From Oscillospiraceae bacterium (GTDB lineage Bacteria > Bacillota > Clostridia > Oscillospirales > UBA929), in contig JAISCT010000024.1 in the NCBI GenBank assembly GCA_031265355.1, positions 1 through 44,654 on the forward strand: a stretch of DNA of 44,654 nucleotides, read 5' to 3'. Shown here piece by piece: positions 30,866 to 39,875 of this stretch. Under the pieces are notes generated by a model. It was not told where the DNA came from. It saw only the letters and a list, made by a program, of their open reading frames with translations, and did no database searches. Made by a program: the position numbers and the translations under genes. Positions within the stretch are counted from its first letter, which is position 1, and every line of letters begins with the position of its first letter.

Positions 30866-33800
30866 TCAATACAGACGGCACAGAACTTTGGCGGCTTCTG
30901 CGCGGGTGATGTTGCTTTGCGGGCGCATCGTGTTGTTGGGGTAGCCGCCGATGACGTCCAGCGAGACCAGCACCTCGATGTGATCTTTGGCATAGGCGGG
31001 GATGGTGTCGCCGTCTGCGAAGTTTGTGGGTATTTTTGCGTAGCCGCGCGCCATCGTCCGCCCGATGATCGTGCAAAATTCAGCGCGGGAGATAGGCGCC
31101 GCAGGATCGAAGAACAGCTGTCCGTTTTGGGATTTGCCTTTGATGACGCGCATCCCATAGAGCGCCCGAACCGCCGGCGCGGCCTCGGGGGGGATGGCGT
31201 CCGCGTCGGTAAAAGGCAGCGTCACACCTGCCGAGAGGTCCGTGTCGAGCCGCAGCATGCGCGCGATGAAGAGGGCCATGTCGGCGCGCGTCAGCGCGCG
31301 ATCCGGCCTGAATTCGACGCGGTCTTCCACAACAAAATCGGTGAGGATACCCCGCTCGTCCAAAAATGCCACATCCCGGTAGGCCCAGTGCGTGTCCTCA
31401 ACGTCAGAGAAACGGACAAGCGGGGCCGGCGGTTCCAAGGCCGCCGACACTTCGATACCCGTGCGACTCCGGTTGCCGGCCGGGTCGACCGCTTCCAGCG
31501 TCAGTTTGTGCCACTGGTCGTCGGGCAGCGCGGGTATGGCCTGTAACAGGCCTGTGTTGCGGTCATAACTGAAAGGTTGGGTGACGCCGTCGATACGCAG
31601 CGCCACATCGAGGTCCCGCAGCGGCGCGCCGTTGTCGTCCGTCACAAAACCCTCCACCGCCGCGTGACCGGGTTGGGACAGCGTGTCCGCGGCGTCGATG
31701 CGCACCAGAGGCGGCTGTGTGTCGTTGTAAGGTTGGTGGGACGCGACCCAGTGGTCGGTGTACAGCGTCCCCCGTTCCGCTCCGGTTTCCGCGCGCGTGA
31801 CCCAGAGACCGGAGACGCGGGCCGCGCCCGCCGGCAGAGCGACCTGGACGTACTGGTATCCCGCGAAGTCCAGTGTCCGCGCGGACAGGTTGGTCTCCTG
31901 GCCCGTCGTATCGGCGACCTTCACGCCGAAGGTATTGCCGGAGTTGTCCCCAAAGACCCATAGATTGAGATAGGCGGGGCGGTCCGCGAGCGGGACACTC
32001 ACGGGCAGCGTCAGCGTCGGCGGCGCGTCCGCCGGCATGTCTTTGAAGTCATACGTGACGCGGCCGGCCTGCCGACCGTACTGTACCCGGTCCATGTCCC
32101 GTTCATACAGGAAGGAGATCTTGTCGCCGCCCTCCGGGACACGGCTGCTCTTTTCCTCAAATGTTTCAACGGCCTGAGGCATTTTGCCGACTTCCACGGG
32201 AATGCTGTTTACCACATTGCCGTACGCGACCGTGATGCGGCCTATGGCCCCCCGGACGTCGGAGGCGGTGAACAGCCCGTTCACGTCGACGCTGCCGACC
32301 GGCCCGGTGACACTCCAAGCGAAGCAGACATCCTGTCCGGAAACCGCGAGATTGTCCAAAAAGCCCGTCGCCGACAGATTGACCGCTTCGCCGGGCGCCG
32401 CGGCCAGAGACGACAGTATCCGCCCCGTGGTCTCATGAGTCAATCGGATGGAATCCAACGTGTCCACCACCCGCACGGCGGCGTCGCCGTAGACATAGTA
32501 GTTGTTAAGGTTCTCCGCGCCCACGAGGGTTTCGCCGGCGCTCTCCGCCGTGAACACGCCGGCGGCGTCCATCGAACCGACGGCGCGGTTTGTGGACCAC
32601 CAGGACAGCGGCGGTGTCGTCACGGTGTGATAATTAAGATCTGTGGCATATCCCTTGAAGGCGACTCTGGCGTTTTTCAGCACGGTGGCCTCGGGCGGAT
32701 ACACAAAGAGCCGGTCCGCCGTGCCTGTCCGCGGCATTGGGTTGACTAGGGCGATAAAATTGGCCACGCGGCGCGGTTGACCGTCGGAGGGCTTGCCCAT
32801 CGGGTTCAGGGCGTCCTGACCGGGGTATTTCGCGCCCAAAATCGTGGAACCGCCGCCGTCCAGATTGATCGCATCCACGCAGCCGAGGGACTGAAGCCGC
32901 CGGGCGACGTCGGTCAGCGAGAGACCGGCGCTGTAACCCTCCTGCCGGCCGTCCACCGTGTAATAGACGCAGGTGCCGTCGCTTTTGACGCCGAGGGCTG
33001 TCCGCGGTGCGGTGCCGGTGCCCAGCCCTTCGGCGAGTTGTCCGTTTGTCAGAAGCTTCACATTGGCGCCGACGGCGTACGGGACAGACAGGAAGCGGCT
33101 GTCCGCACAGTCGACGCGGATTGTGACGGGGGTGCCCGGGATCAGATCGGCGACGCGATCTACGGGGCCTTTCGCATCCACCGACAGCACCATCCGGCCC
33201 GCCGTGAGGTTGGCCGGGGCCTTCCCGCGCACGACTTCATGGACGGCGCCGCTCACCATCCCGCCGATGGTCAGGGAACCGGCAATGTCCAAAATGACGT
33301 GGACGCCTTCTGTGTCTGTCCGCGTGGTGGCGGCGAAGTCCGGGGTGAACAGCACAAGCCGCGATTCGCGGCGGGTGTGGTTCACGTGATCGATGGCGAT
33401 GTCGCGGGTAGTGCCCGCGATTTGGGCCGACATCGTAATTTTCAGCGGTTCTTTGGCGATGAAAGCCCCACCGCCCGAGGGGAAGCCGATGGCGGCGGCG
33501 TAGTTGTCGGAGGCGCGCAGGATGCCGTTCGTGACCAAGATACCGACGGGCTCGCCTGTGCTCAGCGTGAAAAAGTCCCCGTTCATGATGGCGGCCACAT
33601 CTAAATTGGCGGCCGCCAGTTTCCGGTGGAGTTCCGACATCGTCAGCGCGCTTCCGGACACCTTGTCCCCGTAAGCCACGATGGTCTGGAGGCCGGAAAG
33701 CGGCCCCCACTCTATGTAACGTTCCTCCTGCCGGCCCGCGGAGGCGTGCTGCAGCGTGGTCTGGACGAGTTCGGTCTGGTCGTCAAGGGAAATCCGGCTT

Positions 33801-33934
33801 TCCCGATACAGCGTGCCCACGCCCGGGACAGGAGTGCTCAGGGCCAGGGACGGCGCTGTCAAAAGTGCCGCGGCCAGCACCAAAGACAGAGCGGCGCGGC
33901 AGGGTTTTTGGCGTCTCTTTCTTCTTAACAGCAT
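30866..33934 (-). CDS. Phosphodiester glycosidase family protein with Ig-like region and three SLH domains
   Basis: From ATG 33934 it is 1022 aa. It has a signal peptide (basic start, hydrophobic near 18-32), a phosphodiester glycosidase (NAGPA-type) domain with R-T-A-L-G-V near 318 and N-L-D-G-G-G-S-T near 372, a central Ig-like region, and three C-terminal SLH domains (about 850-1022), each with F-x-D and a T-R-A-D/E-x-A motif. SLH domains bind pyruvylated wall polymer. The glycosidase would act on phosphodiester-linked sugar at the surface. A longer reading to 34123 has no ribosome site, whereas GGGGGGT precedes ATG 33934. Confidence 0.9.
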   Translation of the reverse strand: MLLRRKRRQKPCRAALSLVLAAALLTAPSLALSTPVPGVGTLYRESRISLDDQTELVQTTLQHASAGRQEERYIEWGPLSGLQTIVAYGDKVSGSALTMSELHRKLAAANLDVAAIMNGDFFTLSTGEPVGILVTNGILRASDNYAAAIGFPSGGGAFIAKEPLKITMSAQIAGTTRDIAIDHVNHTRRESRLVLFTPDFAATTRTDTEGVHVILDIAGSLTIGGMVSGAVHEVVRGKAPANLTAGRMVLSVDAKGPVDRVADLIPGTPVTIRVDCADSRFLSVPYAVGANVKLLTNGQLAEGLGTGTAPRTALGVKSDGTCVYYTVDGRQEGYSAGLSLTDVARRLQSLGCVDAINLDGGGSTILGAKYPGQDALNPMGKPSDGQPRRVANFIALVNPMPRTGTADRLFVYPPEATVLKNARVAFKGYATDLNYHTVTTPPLSWWSTNRAVGSMDAAGVFTAESAGETLVGAENLNNYYVYGDAAVRVVDTLDSIRLTHETTGRILSSLAAAPGEAVNLSATGFLDNLAVSGQDVCFAWSVTGPVGSVDVNGLFTASDVRGAIGRITVAYGNVVNSIPVEVGKMPQAVETFEEKSSRVPEGGDKISFLYERDMDRVQYGRQAGRVTYDFKDMPADAPPTLTLPVSVPLADRPAYLNLWVFGDNSGNTFGVKVADTTGQETNLSARTLDFAGYQYVQVALPAGAARVSGLWVTRAETGAERGTLYTDHWVASHQPYNDTQPPLVRIDAADTLSQPGHAAVEGFVTDDNGAPLRDLDVALRIDGVTQPFSYDRNTGLLQAIPALPDDQWHKLTLEAVDPAGNRSRTGIEVSAALEPPAPLVRFSDVEDTHWAYRDVAFLDERGILTDFVVEDRVEFRPDRALTRADMALFIARMLRLDTDLSAGVTLPFTDADAIPPEAAPAVRALYGMRVIKGKSQNGQLFFDPAAPISRAEFCTIIGRTMARGYAKIPTNFADGDTIPAYAKDHIEVLVSLDVIGGYPNNTMRPQSNITRAEAAKVLCRLY

Positions 33935-34006
33935 GTGTTCGCAGACCCCCCAAAAAATTAAAAACAGTTGATAGCAAACAAAGCCAGAGCTCGTAGGAGC
34001 AACATT

Positions 34007-34042
34007 CTGCCGAGCCGCCCTGAAACTGCGGCGGCTCGGCAG
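34007..34042 (-). terminator. 13-bp perfect hairpin between the chromate-transporter and SLH genes
   Basis: CTGCCGAGCCGCC (34007-34019) pairs perfectly with GGCGGCTCGGCAG (34030-34042), 10-nt loop. It lies after the CHR genes and before the SLH gene. It is inside the transcript of the promoter below and may end the upstream operon or lie in the leader; a T-run is missing. Confidence 0.4.
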
Positions 34043-34076
34043 CGGGACAGATCCCCACCCCCGATGGGCCGAACCC

Positions 34077-34105
34077 AGTATATCACAAGGCGCCGCCGCG
34101 CACAA
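34077..34105 (-). promoter_or_regulatory. Candidate promoter for the SLH glycosidase gene
   Basis: On the minus strand TTGTGC (34100-34105) and TATACT (34077-34082) are spaced by 17 nt. The -35 is weak. Start near 34070, giving a leader of about 136 nt. Confidence 0.4.
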
Positions 34106-34123
34106 GAATGCACTATTTTCCAT

Positions 34124-34158
34124 ACAAAATGTTTTGTTATTCCATATATTGGGATAAC
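34124..34158. promoter_or_regulatory. Two adjoining palindromes upstream of the SLH gene promoter
   Basis: ACAAAA-TG-TTTTGT (34124-34137) is a perfect 14-bp palindrome, followed by an imperfect GTTATTCC/GGGATAAC inverted repeat (34136-34158). AT-rich and just upstream of the candidate promoter, they look like operator sites. No cognate regulator is encoded nearby. Confidence 0.4.
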
Positions 34159-34177
34159 AACGTGCAAGCGCCCACCC

Positions 34178-34717
34178 TTACTGCAGGAAGAGAGCCCCCA
34201 AGAGGCCGCAGCCGGTGAGAAGCCAAACGGGGCCGGCCTTGGTGAAACGGAGGAGCACGAACACAAGCGCCGCCAAGAGGATGGCCGGGAGATCGATGGT
34301 CCCGCCGCCCGGGAGAAAGGCCTCTCGGGCCACCGTGAGTCCCGCGCCCGCAATGAGCGCCAGCACGACCGGACGGATGCCGGACAGCGTCGACTGAACA
34401 CCCTGCGATTTGTGGGCCGAAAAGAAAAATTTCGCGACGAGGAGAGCGGTGAGGACGCTCGGCAGCACCATGCCCAGTGTGGCGATCAGGGCGCCCGGGA
34501 TGCCGGCGAGTTTGGTGCCGGCAAAGGTGGCCGCGTTGATGGCGAAGGGGCCGGGGGTCATCTGAGAGATGGCGATCATGTCCACTGACTCACTCGCCGT
34601 CATAAAACCGGCGCCGACCAGATTCTGCTGAATCAGAGGTACGATTGCAAGACCGCCGCCGAAGGTGAACAGTCCGACGCGCAGACAGAGTAAAAACAAT
34701 TCAAACAACCGACTCAC
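34178..34717 (-). CDS. Chromate transporter (CHR) half, second subunit
   Basis: A 179-aa polytopic membrane protein from GTG 34717 with AAGGGAG 7 nt upstream. It has the CHR pattern G-L-F-T-F-G-G-G-L-A-I-V-P near the start and M-T-P-G-P-F-A-I-N-A-A-T-F, then six or so membrane segments. In the paired short-chain CHR type two half-length proteins form the transporter. The GTG overlaps the stop of the other half by 4 nt. True substrate is not proven to be chromate. Confidence 0.85.
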   Translation of the reverse strand: MSRLFELFLLCLRVGLFTFGGGLAIVPLIQQNLVGAGFMTASESVDMIAISQMTPGPFAINAATFAGTKLAGIPGALIATLGMVLPSVLTALLVAKFFFSAHKSQGVQSTLSGIRPVVLALIAGAGLTVAREAFLPGGGTIDLPAILLAALVFVLLRFTKAGPVWLLTGCGLLGALFLQ

Positions 34718-35301
34718 GACGGCGCTCCCTTCTGTCTGCGGCGCCAGGGGCGCCCGCTCAGCAGGCCGATGAGACCGCCGCCCAGCAGGATCCAGACGGC
34801 GTTTACAAAGGGCAGAAACACCGCCACGGCCAGCGCCGCGCCAAACAGCAGCCAACCGAGCGCGCCGCGGACCGACGCCGGGCGCAACTGGACGACGGTG
34901 GAGAAAAGCAGTCCGGCCACAGCGGCCCGTACGCCGCGCAGCGCTCCCAGCACATAAGGATTTTCGAGGAAAGCCTGGTAGACGACCGTGATCAATGAGA
35001 GCACGGCCAGAGAGGGCAGGACGGCGCCCAGCGCGGCCGCCAGCGCGCCCGGCACGCCGGCGATGCGATAGCCCACCAGCAAGGAGGCGTTGAGGGCAAT
35101 GACGCCGGGGGTCGACTGCGCCACGGCGAACAAGTCGACGATCTCATCCTCTTCGATCCAGTGGTGGCGCGTGACAAAATCGCGCGACATCTGCGGGATC
35201 ATCGCGTAGCCACCGCCGAAGGTGGTGGCGCCAATGCGCAGCATCACGAGAAAGATGCGGCCCAGGTCGGCGGAAGCGGGGCGCCTCGTCTCACCGTTCA
35301 T
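34714..35301 (-). CDS. Chromate transporter (CHR) half, first subunit
   Basis: A 195-aa polytopic protein with G-A-T-T-F-G-G-G-Y-A-M-I-P near residue 24 and A-V-A-Q-S-T-P-G-V-I-A-L-N, the CHR signature. It is the first of two half-length subunits. ATG 35301 lies inside the hydratase gene (11-nt overlap), so all three are translationally coupled. The C-terminus is Arg/Lys-rich. The coupling to an aconitase-like enzyme suggests an organic-anion rather than chromate role (inference). Confidence 0.85.
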   Translation of the reverse strand: MNGETRRPASADLGRIFLVMLRIGATTFGGGYAMIPQMSRDFVTRHHWIEEDEIVDLFAVAQSTPGVIALNASLLVGYRIAGVPGALAAALGAVLPSLAVLSLITVVYQAFLENPYVLGALRGVRAAVAGLLFSTVVQLRPASVRGALGWLLFGAALAVAVFLPFVNAVWILLGGGLIGLLSGRPWRRRQKGAPS

Positions 35302-37492
35302 GGGCGTAATAATTGATCAGGCACCCGGCCAGGATGACGTCGCGCTCCTGCCGGGTGAGGGGACCGAGCGCGAGTGTGACCGTCTCTGAGACACCGCCGT
35401 GCGTCCACAATGCCTCGACGCGTTCCGTATCTCCCAGCAGCGCGGCGCGGATGTGCGGCAGCGCGATGGTGTCGCCGACCGCGAGGCGCCGCGTGTCCAG
35501 GTCCGGCCAGAGGAGCGGCAGCATTCCCCAGTTGATTAGGTTGGAACGGTAGCGCTTGGTGGCGTACTCCAGCGCGATGTTGGCGACGCCGCCGAGCACC
35601 CGCTGGCAGGAGGCCGCCTGTTCACGGGCCGAGCCGTCGCCGGGCCGCAGCGCCGCCACCGCGCTGCCGAGGCCGGGCGCCTCCGGGGCGTCCTCGCGGC
35701 GGCGTTTCTCACGGCCGAGAATTTCCTTGGCCAGGGCCACATAACCCGGCGCCTTGCGCGAGAGCGTAAACTCCGCTAGACGGTATGGGTTGGAGCGGTA
35801 AGAAGAAGTCTCCCCAGAGGGGATGAGTTCGTCGGTGGTGGTCACGGGGTCGTAAAGGGCGGCGGCCACCGTCAGGATCAGTGCGTCCGGCAGCGGTGGC
35901 AGCGGCGGCCAGTCGGCGATGTTCGGGCCGTAGACGAGCGGCGTTTTCGGCTCCGACCGTCCCACGCCGCGGTAGACGCGGCGCGCATAGGGGGCGCCGT
36001 CAAAGACATACGCGTCGCCGTCCGAGACGGACGGCGGATCGGAGAGCTCCGTCGCGGCCGTGAGCAGCCCGCCGTTTCGCGCCGTGGCGGCGATGGAGCG
36101 GGCGTCCATGAGCGCGACAAAGGCGCTTTGCCCCTCGCCGGGTTTGCTGCCCTCGCGATTCGGAAAATTGCGGGTGGCGTGCCGGATGGACAGTCCCCCA
36201 TGGGCGGGCACGTCGCCCGCGCCGAAACAGGGGCCGCAGAAGGCGGTGCGCACAGTGGCGCCCATGGCTGTGAGGTCCGCCAAAATGCCGTCGCGAGCCA
36301 GTGCCAGCGCCATCGGTTGGCTGGCCGGGTAGACGGAGAGAGCGAAGGCGGAATCGTCCATCCCGCCGCCGGACAGGATGGCACGGGCCGCCGCGATGTT
36401 CTGGTAGAGTCCGCCGGAACAGCCGACGATGACGCCCTGGTCCACCCGCACCTGCCCGTCGGCGCATACTTTATCCGTCAGCGGGGGCGGGGCGGCCAGG
36501 TCCCACTGCTCCGCCGCGTTCGCCGCCGTCTCGCGGAGCAGCTCGGACGCGTGCGCGCGAAAGACCCGGATGGGATATGTCCGACTGGGGTGGAAAGGAA
36601 GGGCGATCATCGGCTCCACGGCGCCGAGGTCGATGTGCACCGCCGCGTCGTAGTAAGCGAGCGCGCCGGGCTGCAGCGCCCGGTGGGCCTCCGCGCGGCC
36701 GAAACGAGCCAGTTCCTCCGCCACGCGCGCGTCGGTCTGCCAGAGGGTGGAGAGACAGGTCGTCTCCGTCGTCATCACGTCGATGCCGTTGCGAAAATCC
36801 ATCGGAAGACCGGCGATGCCGGGACCGATAAATTCCAAAATTTTGTTTTTGACGAAGCCCTTCGGGAACGTGGCGCCGATCAAAACGAGCGCCACGTCCT
36901 GCGGACCGACGCCGGGTTGGGGCGTTCCCTCCAACCAAACGGCTACCACCTCGGGGCGGGCAATGTCGTAGGTGCGCCCCAGGAGCTGTTTGACGAGCTC
37001 CGGGCCGCCCTCGCCGATGGCCAACGTCCCATAGGGGCCGTAGCGGGTGTGGCTGTCGGAGGCCAAAATCATCCGGCCGCCGCCGGTGTAACACTCCCGC
37101 ATATATTGGTGGATGACGGCCATATGGGCCGGCACGTATTCGCCGCCATACCGATGCGCGGCGGACAGGCCAAAGCGGTGGTCGTCCTCGTTGATCGTGC
37201 CGCCCACCGCGCAGAGGCTGTTGTGACAGTTCGTCAGCACATAGGGGAGGGGGAAGGCGGTCAGTCCGCTGGCGCGCGCCGTTTGGATGATGCCCACATA
37301 GGTGATGTCGTGCGAGGCCATGGCGTCGAAGCGGAGCTGCAGCGCGTCCATCCGGCCCGAGGTGTTGTGCGCCGCCAGCACCCCGTAGGTCATGGTGCCG
37401 GTCCGCGCCTCCTCGGGCGCGGGTAGTCCGCGTTCGGGCGGTATGAGGCGGTTTTGACGCAGATAGACGCCGCCGCTTTGTAAAGTGGTCAT
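35291..37492 (-). CDS. Aconitase-superfamily hydratase (YbhJ-like)
   Basis: A 733-aa protein of the aconitase fold. The [4Fe-4S] cysteines appear in V-G-C-S-G-G and F-C-G-P-C-F-G-A-G; D-S-H-T-R-Y-G-P-Y-G-T-L lies in the N-terminal third and N-F-P-N-R-E-G-S-K-P-G after the second cysteine motif; the C-terminus is A-G-C-L-I-N-Y-Y-A. This is the hydratase subfamily of uncertain substrate, not standard AcnA/AcnB. ATG 37492 has GAGGGG 8 nt upstream, and the upstream extension to 37531 is rejected. It overlaps the CHR genes. Confidence 0.88.
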   Translation of the reverse strand: MTTLQSGGVYLRQNRLIPPERGLPAPEEARTGTMTYGVLAAHNTSGRMDALQLRFDAMASHDITYVGIIQTARASGLTAFPLPYVLTNCHNSLCAVGGTINEDDHRFGLSAAHRYGGEYVPAHMAVIHQYMRECYTGGGRMILASDSHTRYGPYGTLAIGEGGPELVKQLLGRTYDIARPEVVAVWLEGTPQPGVGPQDVALVLIGATFPKGFVKNKILEFIGPGIAGLPMDFRNGIDVMTTETTCLSTLWQTDARVAEELARFGRAEAHRALQPGALAYYDAAVHIDLGAVEPMIALPFHPSRTYPIRVFRAHASELLRETAANAAEQWDLAAPPPLTDKVCADGQVRVDQGVIVGCSGGLYQNIAAARAILSGGGMDDSAFALSVYPASQPMALALARDGILADLTAMGATVRTAFCGPCFGAGDVPAHGGLSIRHATRNFPNREGSKPGEGQSAFVALMDARSIAATARNGGLLTAATELSDPPSVSDGDAYVFDGAPYARRVYRGVGRSEPKTPLVYGPNIADWPPLPPLPDALILTVAAALYDPVTTTDELIPSGETSSYRSNPYRLAEFTLSRKAPGYVALAKEILGREKRRREDAPEAPGLGSAVAALRPGDGSAREQAASCQRVLGGVANIALEYATKRYRSNLINWGMLPLLWPDLDTRRLAVGDTIALPHIRAALLGDTERVEALWTHGGVSETVTLALGPLTRQERDVILAGCLINYYAHER

Positions 37493-37597
37493 GAAAAATC
37501 CCCTCTCAAAAATAGATGGTTTAGGTGACACCTAAACCATAGATACGGAGCCGGGCTGAGCCCGACCCCGTGTCGAGAGGCGTCCGGGACACCCCTG

Positions 37598-38257
37598 TCA
37601 TTTTCCGTTTCGACCCGTGTAGGACAAAATGGCGCCGGAAAACTCGCTGTTGGGCGCAAAAAACGTCGTGGGGATTGTGTGGTCCGCGGGCACGCCGAGT
37701 TCTTTGAGATATTCCGCGATGGCGCGGGCGCGCCGGCCGGCCAGTTCCTCCGGTTCGCCGTCGTATTCGCCGGGCAGGGCGGACCCCTCGATGAGGACGG
37801 AGACGTTCTGGAAACCAGGCACCAGGCGTACAAAATTTTGCAAGTCGTCCCGCGCCATATCGGAGAGCGCGGTGTCGCCCGGCATGAAGTACACCGTAAG
37901 CTTTGTCTGCGGGATCTGCGCCGATACCGGCGGTGCAGAGGACGGTGAATCCGGCGCATTCGGAACGGCCGGCTTGTCCGGACCGCTCGAATCCGGCTGC
38001 GGTTCCGCCGGGGAAACAGGGGAAGGCGGCGTACCCGGCGTGGGATCCGCCGGCGGAAAAGAAGGCGACGTCGGCGTGACGTCGTCCGGCAGAGATACCG
38101 GCGGCTGCAGATTCCCGGCCGGCGGCGTGGGCATCGTGGCCGACGAATTCCCCGCCTGCCCCAAGAGTGCGTAAGCGGAGTAGATGGCCGTCAGCATGAT
38201 GGCAGCCAGAAGGACGAGCGTCAGCTTGCCGCGCAATGTCAATTCGTATCCACTCAC
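37598..38257 (-). CDS. Membrane-anchored OmpA-like domain protein
   Basis: A 219-aa protein: N-terminal membrane anchor (about residues 10-32), a Pro/Ser-rich linker of about 75 residues, then an OmpA-like C-terminal domain: strand V-Y-F-M-P-G-D-T, a helix, V-L-I-E-G-S and E-E-L-A-G-R-R-A-R-A-I-A-E-Y-L. These domains bind peptidoglycan in other bacteria; here the usual D and R ligand positions (G-R-R-A) are partly visible. GTG 38257 has GAGGTGA 9 nt upstream. The gene follows the Pro/Ala coiled-coil gene after 63 nt. Confidence 0.75.
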   Translation of the reverse strand: MSGYELTLRGKLTLVLLAAIMLTAIYSAYALLGQAGNSSATMPTPPAGNLQPPVSLPDDVTPTSPSFPPADPTPGTPPSPVSPAEPQPDSSGPDKPAVPNAPDSPSSAPPVSAQIPQTKLTVYFMPGDTALSDMARDDLQNFVRLVPGFQNVSVLIEGSALPGEYDGEPEELAGRRARAIAEYLKELGVPADHTIPTTFFAPNSEFSGAILSYTGRNGK

Positions 38258-38320
38258 AACTACCGCTCACCTCAAACCGCCCAACAACCGCGCTGACGGG
38301 TCCGTCGGCGCCGAGCATCC

Positions 38321-39499
38321 TTATTTTGTGATGAAATCCAGAATTTCTTTCAGACGCTGCGCCTCATCCTCGATGGTGAGGAACTGCTGCTTATGCAGAT
38401 TCTTCCGCTCGTCGATCTCGGCGCGTATGGCGGTAATCTGACGCTCCAGATCTTCGATGACGGCGTTCTGACGCGTCACAACCTCGTCGGTGCGCGCAGC
38501 AAATTGGGTGGCATACTCGTTGAGCCGTGTCACGCGATCGATGCCGTCATTGACCAATTTTTCGAAATCAAACCCGGAGGACGCCACGATGCGGATGATG
38601 ATGGAGCGGCGCAGTTCCACCGGCAAAGAATCCGGTAGGGTCTTCATGTACTCTTCGATCAGGTAAATGGTATCGATACCGCTCAGCTTCATGCGGAAAT
38701 TTGTGTAGAGCTCCGCTGTATCGAGATATCGGTCCACCGTGGAATCGACAGCCGGGGTATCGGCCCAGAAACTGTCGATCAGGGAGTTGCCCGGAGCGCC
38801 CTCAAACGGGACCGATCTGTTGCCGAAGGAATAAGAATTCGAGACGGAGAGATGGGCGTAGAGATTTTTTTCCGCCTCGGGGGAGATATAGGCGGCCCGG
38901 TAGGCGGGGGACTCGGGGGGCCGCTGGACAAAGGGTGCGGGCGGCGGCACGGGCACGGGGGGCGCCACGGGCCGCGGCGGCTGATAGGCGGCCGGCGGCG
39001 TATAAACCGGCGGTGCCGCAGGGGCCGGCGGCGGTACGGAGGCTGCGGGCGGCGGTACCGTCGGACGCACCGCCGGAGGGGTAGAGATCGCCGGCGCGGG
39101 CGCCGGCGTCGCAGCTGCGGGCGGGGTCACGGGCATGGCTGGCGGCGTATAGACCGACGCGGCGGCGGGTTCAGACACCGCCGGTTCGGGTGCCGCGGGC
39201 TCGGCGGGTTCCGAGACAACAGGGGCCGGCGGCGGTGCGGCCGGCTTTCGGGCGGCGCGCGAAGACTGTGCCTTCGGCGCGGACCCTCTGGTCTTGGCGG
39301 ATGCCTGTGCGGCCGGCGGCGGAGCCTGTCGGGCGGGGGCGGATTTGACGTCAACGGCGGCGCTTGGGGGCGCGGCGGACGCGGACGCCGGCGCAGATTC
39401 CTCAGGAACCGCCGCATCCAGGTCGTCATCCGCCTTCTTAATCATGCCCATGCGTTCCAGCATATCCGCCATTTTTCGATTTTCTTTTTTTGGAGCCAA
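38321..39499 (-). CDS. Pro/Ala-rich protein with conserved C-terminal coiled coil
   Basis: A 392-aa protein from TTG 39499 with GGGAGG 8 nt upstream. Residues about 30-210 are Pro/Ala/Val-rich, many P-P-A-A-P repeats; the C-terminal 170 residues form a globular segment (G-I-D-T-I-Y-L-I-E-E-Y-M-K-T-L-P) and a coiled coil with A-V-I-E-D-L-E-R-Q-I. No signal peptide. I recall similar C-terminal domains in uncharacterised clostridial proteins but cannot name a family. Adjacent to the OmpA-like gene; a shared role at the envelope is inferred. Confidence 0.65.
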   Translation of the reverse strand: MAPKKENRKMADMLERMGMIKKADDDLDAAVPEESAPASASAAPPSAAVDVKSAPARQAPPPAAQASAKTRGSAPKAQSSRAARKPAAPPPAPVVSEPAEPAAPEPAVSEPAAASVYTPPAMPVTPPAAATPAPAPAISTPPAVRPTVPPPAASVPPPAPAAPPVYTPPAAYQPPRPVAPPVPVPPPAPFVQRPPESPAYRAAYISPEAEKNLYAHLSVSNSYSFGNRSVPFEGAPGNSLIDSFWADTPAVDSTVDRYLDTAELYTNFRMKLSGIDTIYLIEEYMKTLPDSLPVELRRSIIIRIVASSGFDFEKLVNDGIDRVTRLNEYATQFAARTDEVVTRQNAVIEDLERQITAIRAEIDERKNLHKQQFLTIEDEAQRLKEILDFITK

Positions 39500-39875
39500 A
39501 ACAAAAACCTCCCGCTCTATGCCGTACCGGCGGCGATTGGGTACCTCTTATCACCTGAAGCATCACTTCTGCCGATGCGGCACAAAGCTGTGAAGAGGCG
39601 CCCGATTGACAAGAGACGGCCGTACATGCAGATATCTCTGGAGACCTTGCCATATGCGGACCCGCTACTAAAATAATCGTAATTTATTCTATACAAAAAT
39701 ACGCGAAATGTCAAATATAATTCTCAAACGCCCGGAAAGAAATTGGATGGCCGACGAACGGCGAAAAAACTCTGTACAAAGGGCGGGCAAGTATTGTAAA
39801 ATAGGATCCATGGTTCGGCGTGCACCCGCTGACCGGACAAGCGTCAAAAGACAGGCCAAAGAGAGAGGGAGTCGT
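39500..39875. other. Divergent spacer between the Pro/Ala protein and zinc-ribbon genes
   Basis: A 376-nt non-coding stretch. It contains the possible MITE end, a TTGACA at about 39606 with no well-spaced -10, an AT-rich block (39665-39715) with TATAAT near 39715, and TGTACA/TAAAAT boxes 18 nt apart near 39775-39804 that could drive the zinc-ribbon gene. None is strong. No gene is seen. Confidence 0.4.
39541..39563. repeat. Possible third, degraded MITE end
   Basis: ACCTGAAGCATCA (39553-39565) matches ACCTGAATCATCA of the 30842 copy at 12 of 13 positions, and CTCTTATC before it is loosely similar. It lies in the divergent spacer with no gene. Weak. Confidence 0.35.

Noticed and set aside
34178..35301. 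Single fused chromate transporter
   Set aside because: Two separate half-length proteins with a 4-nt overlap in different frames; no frameshift needed.
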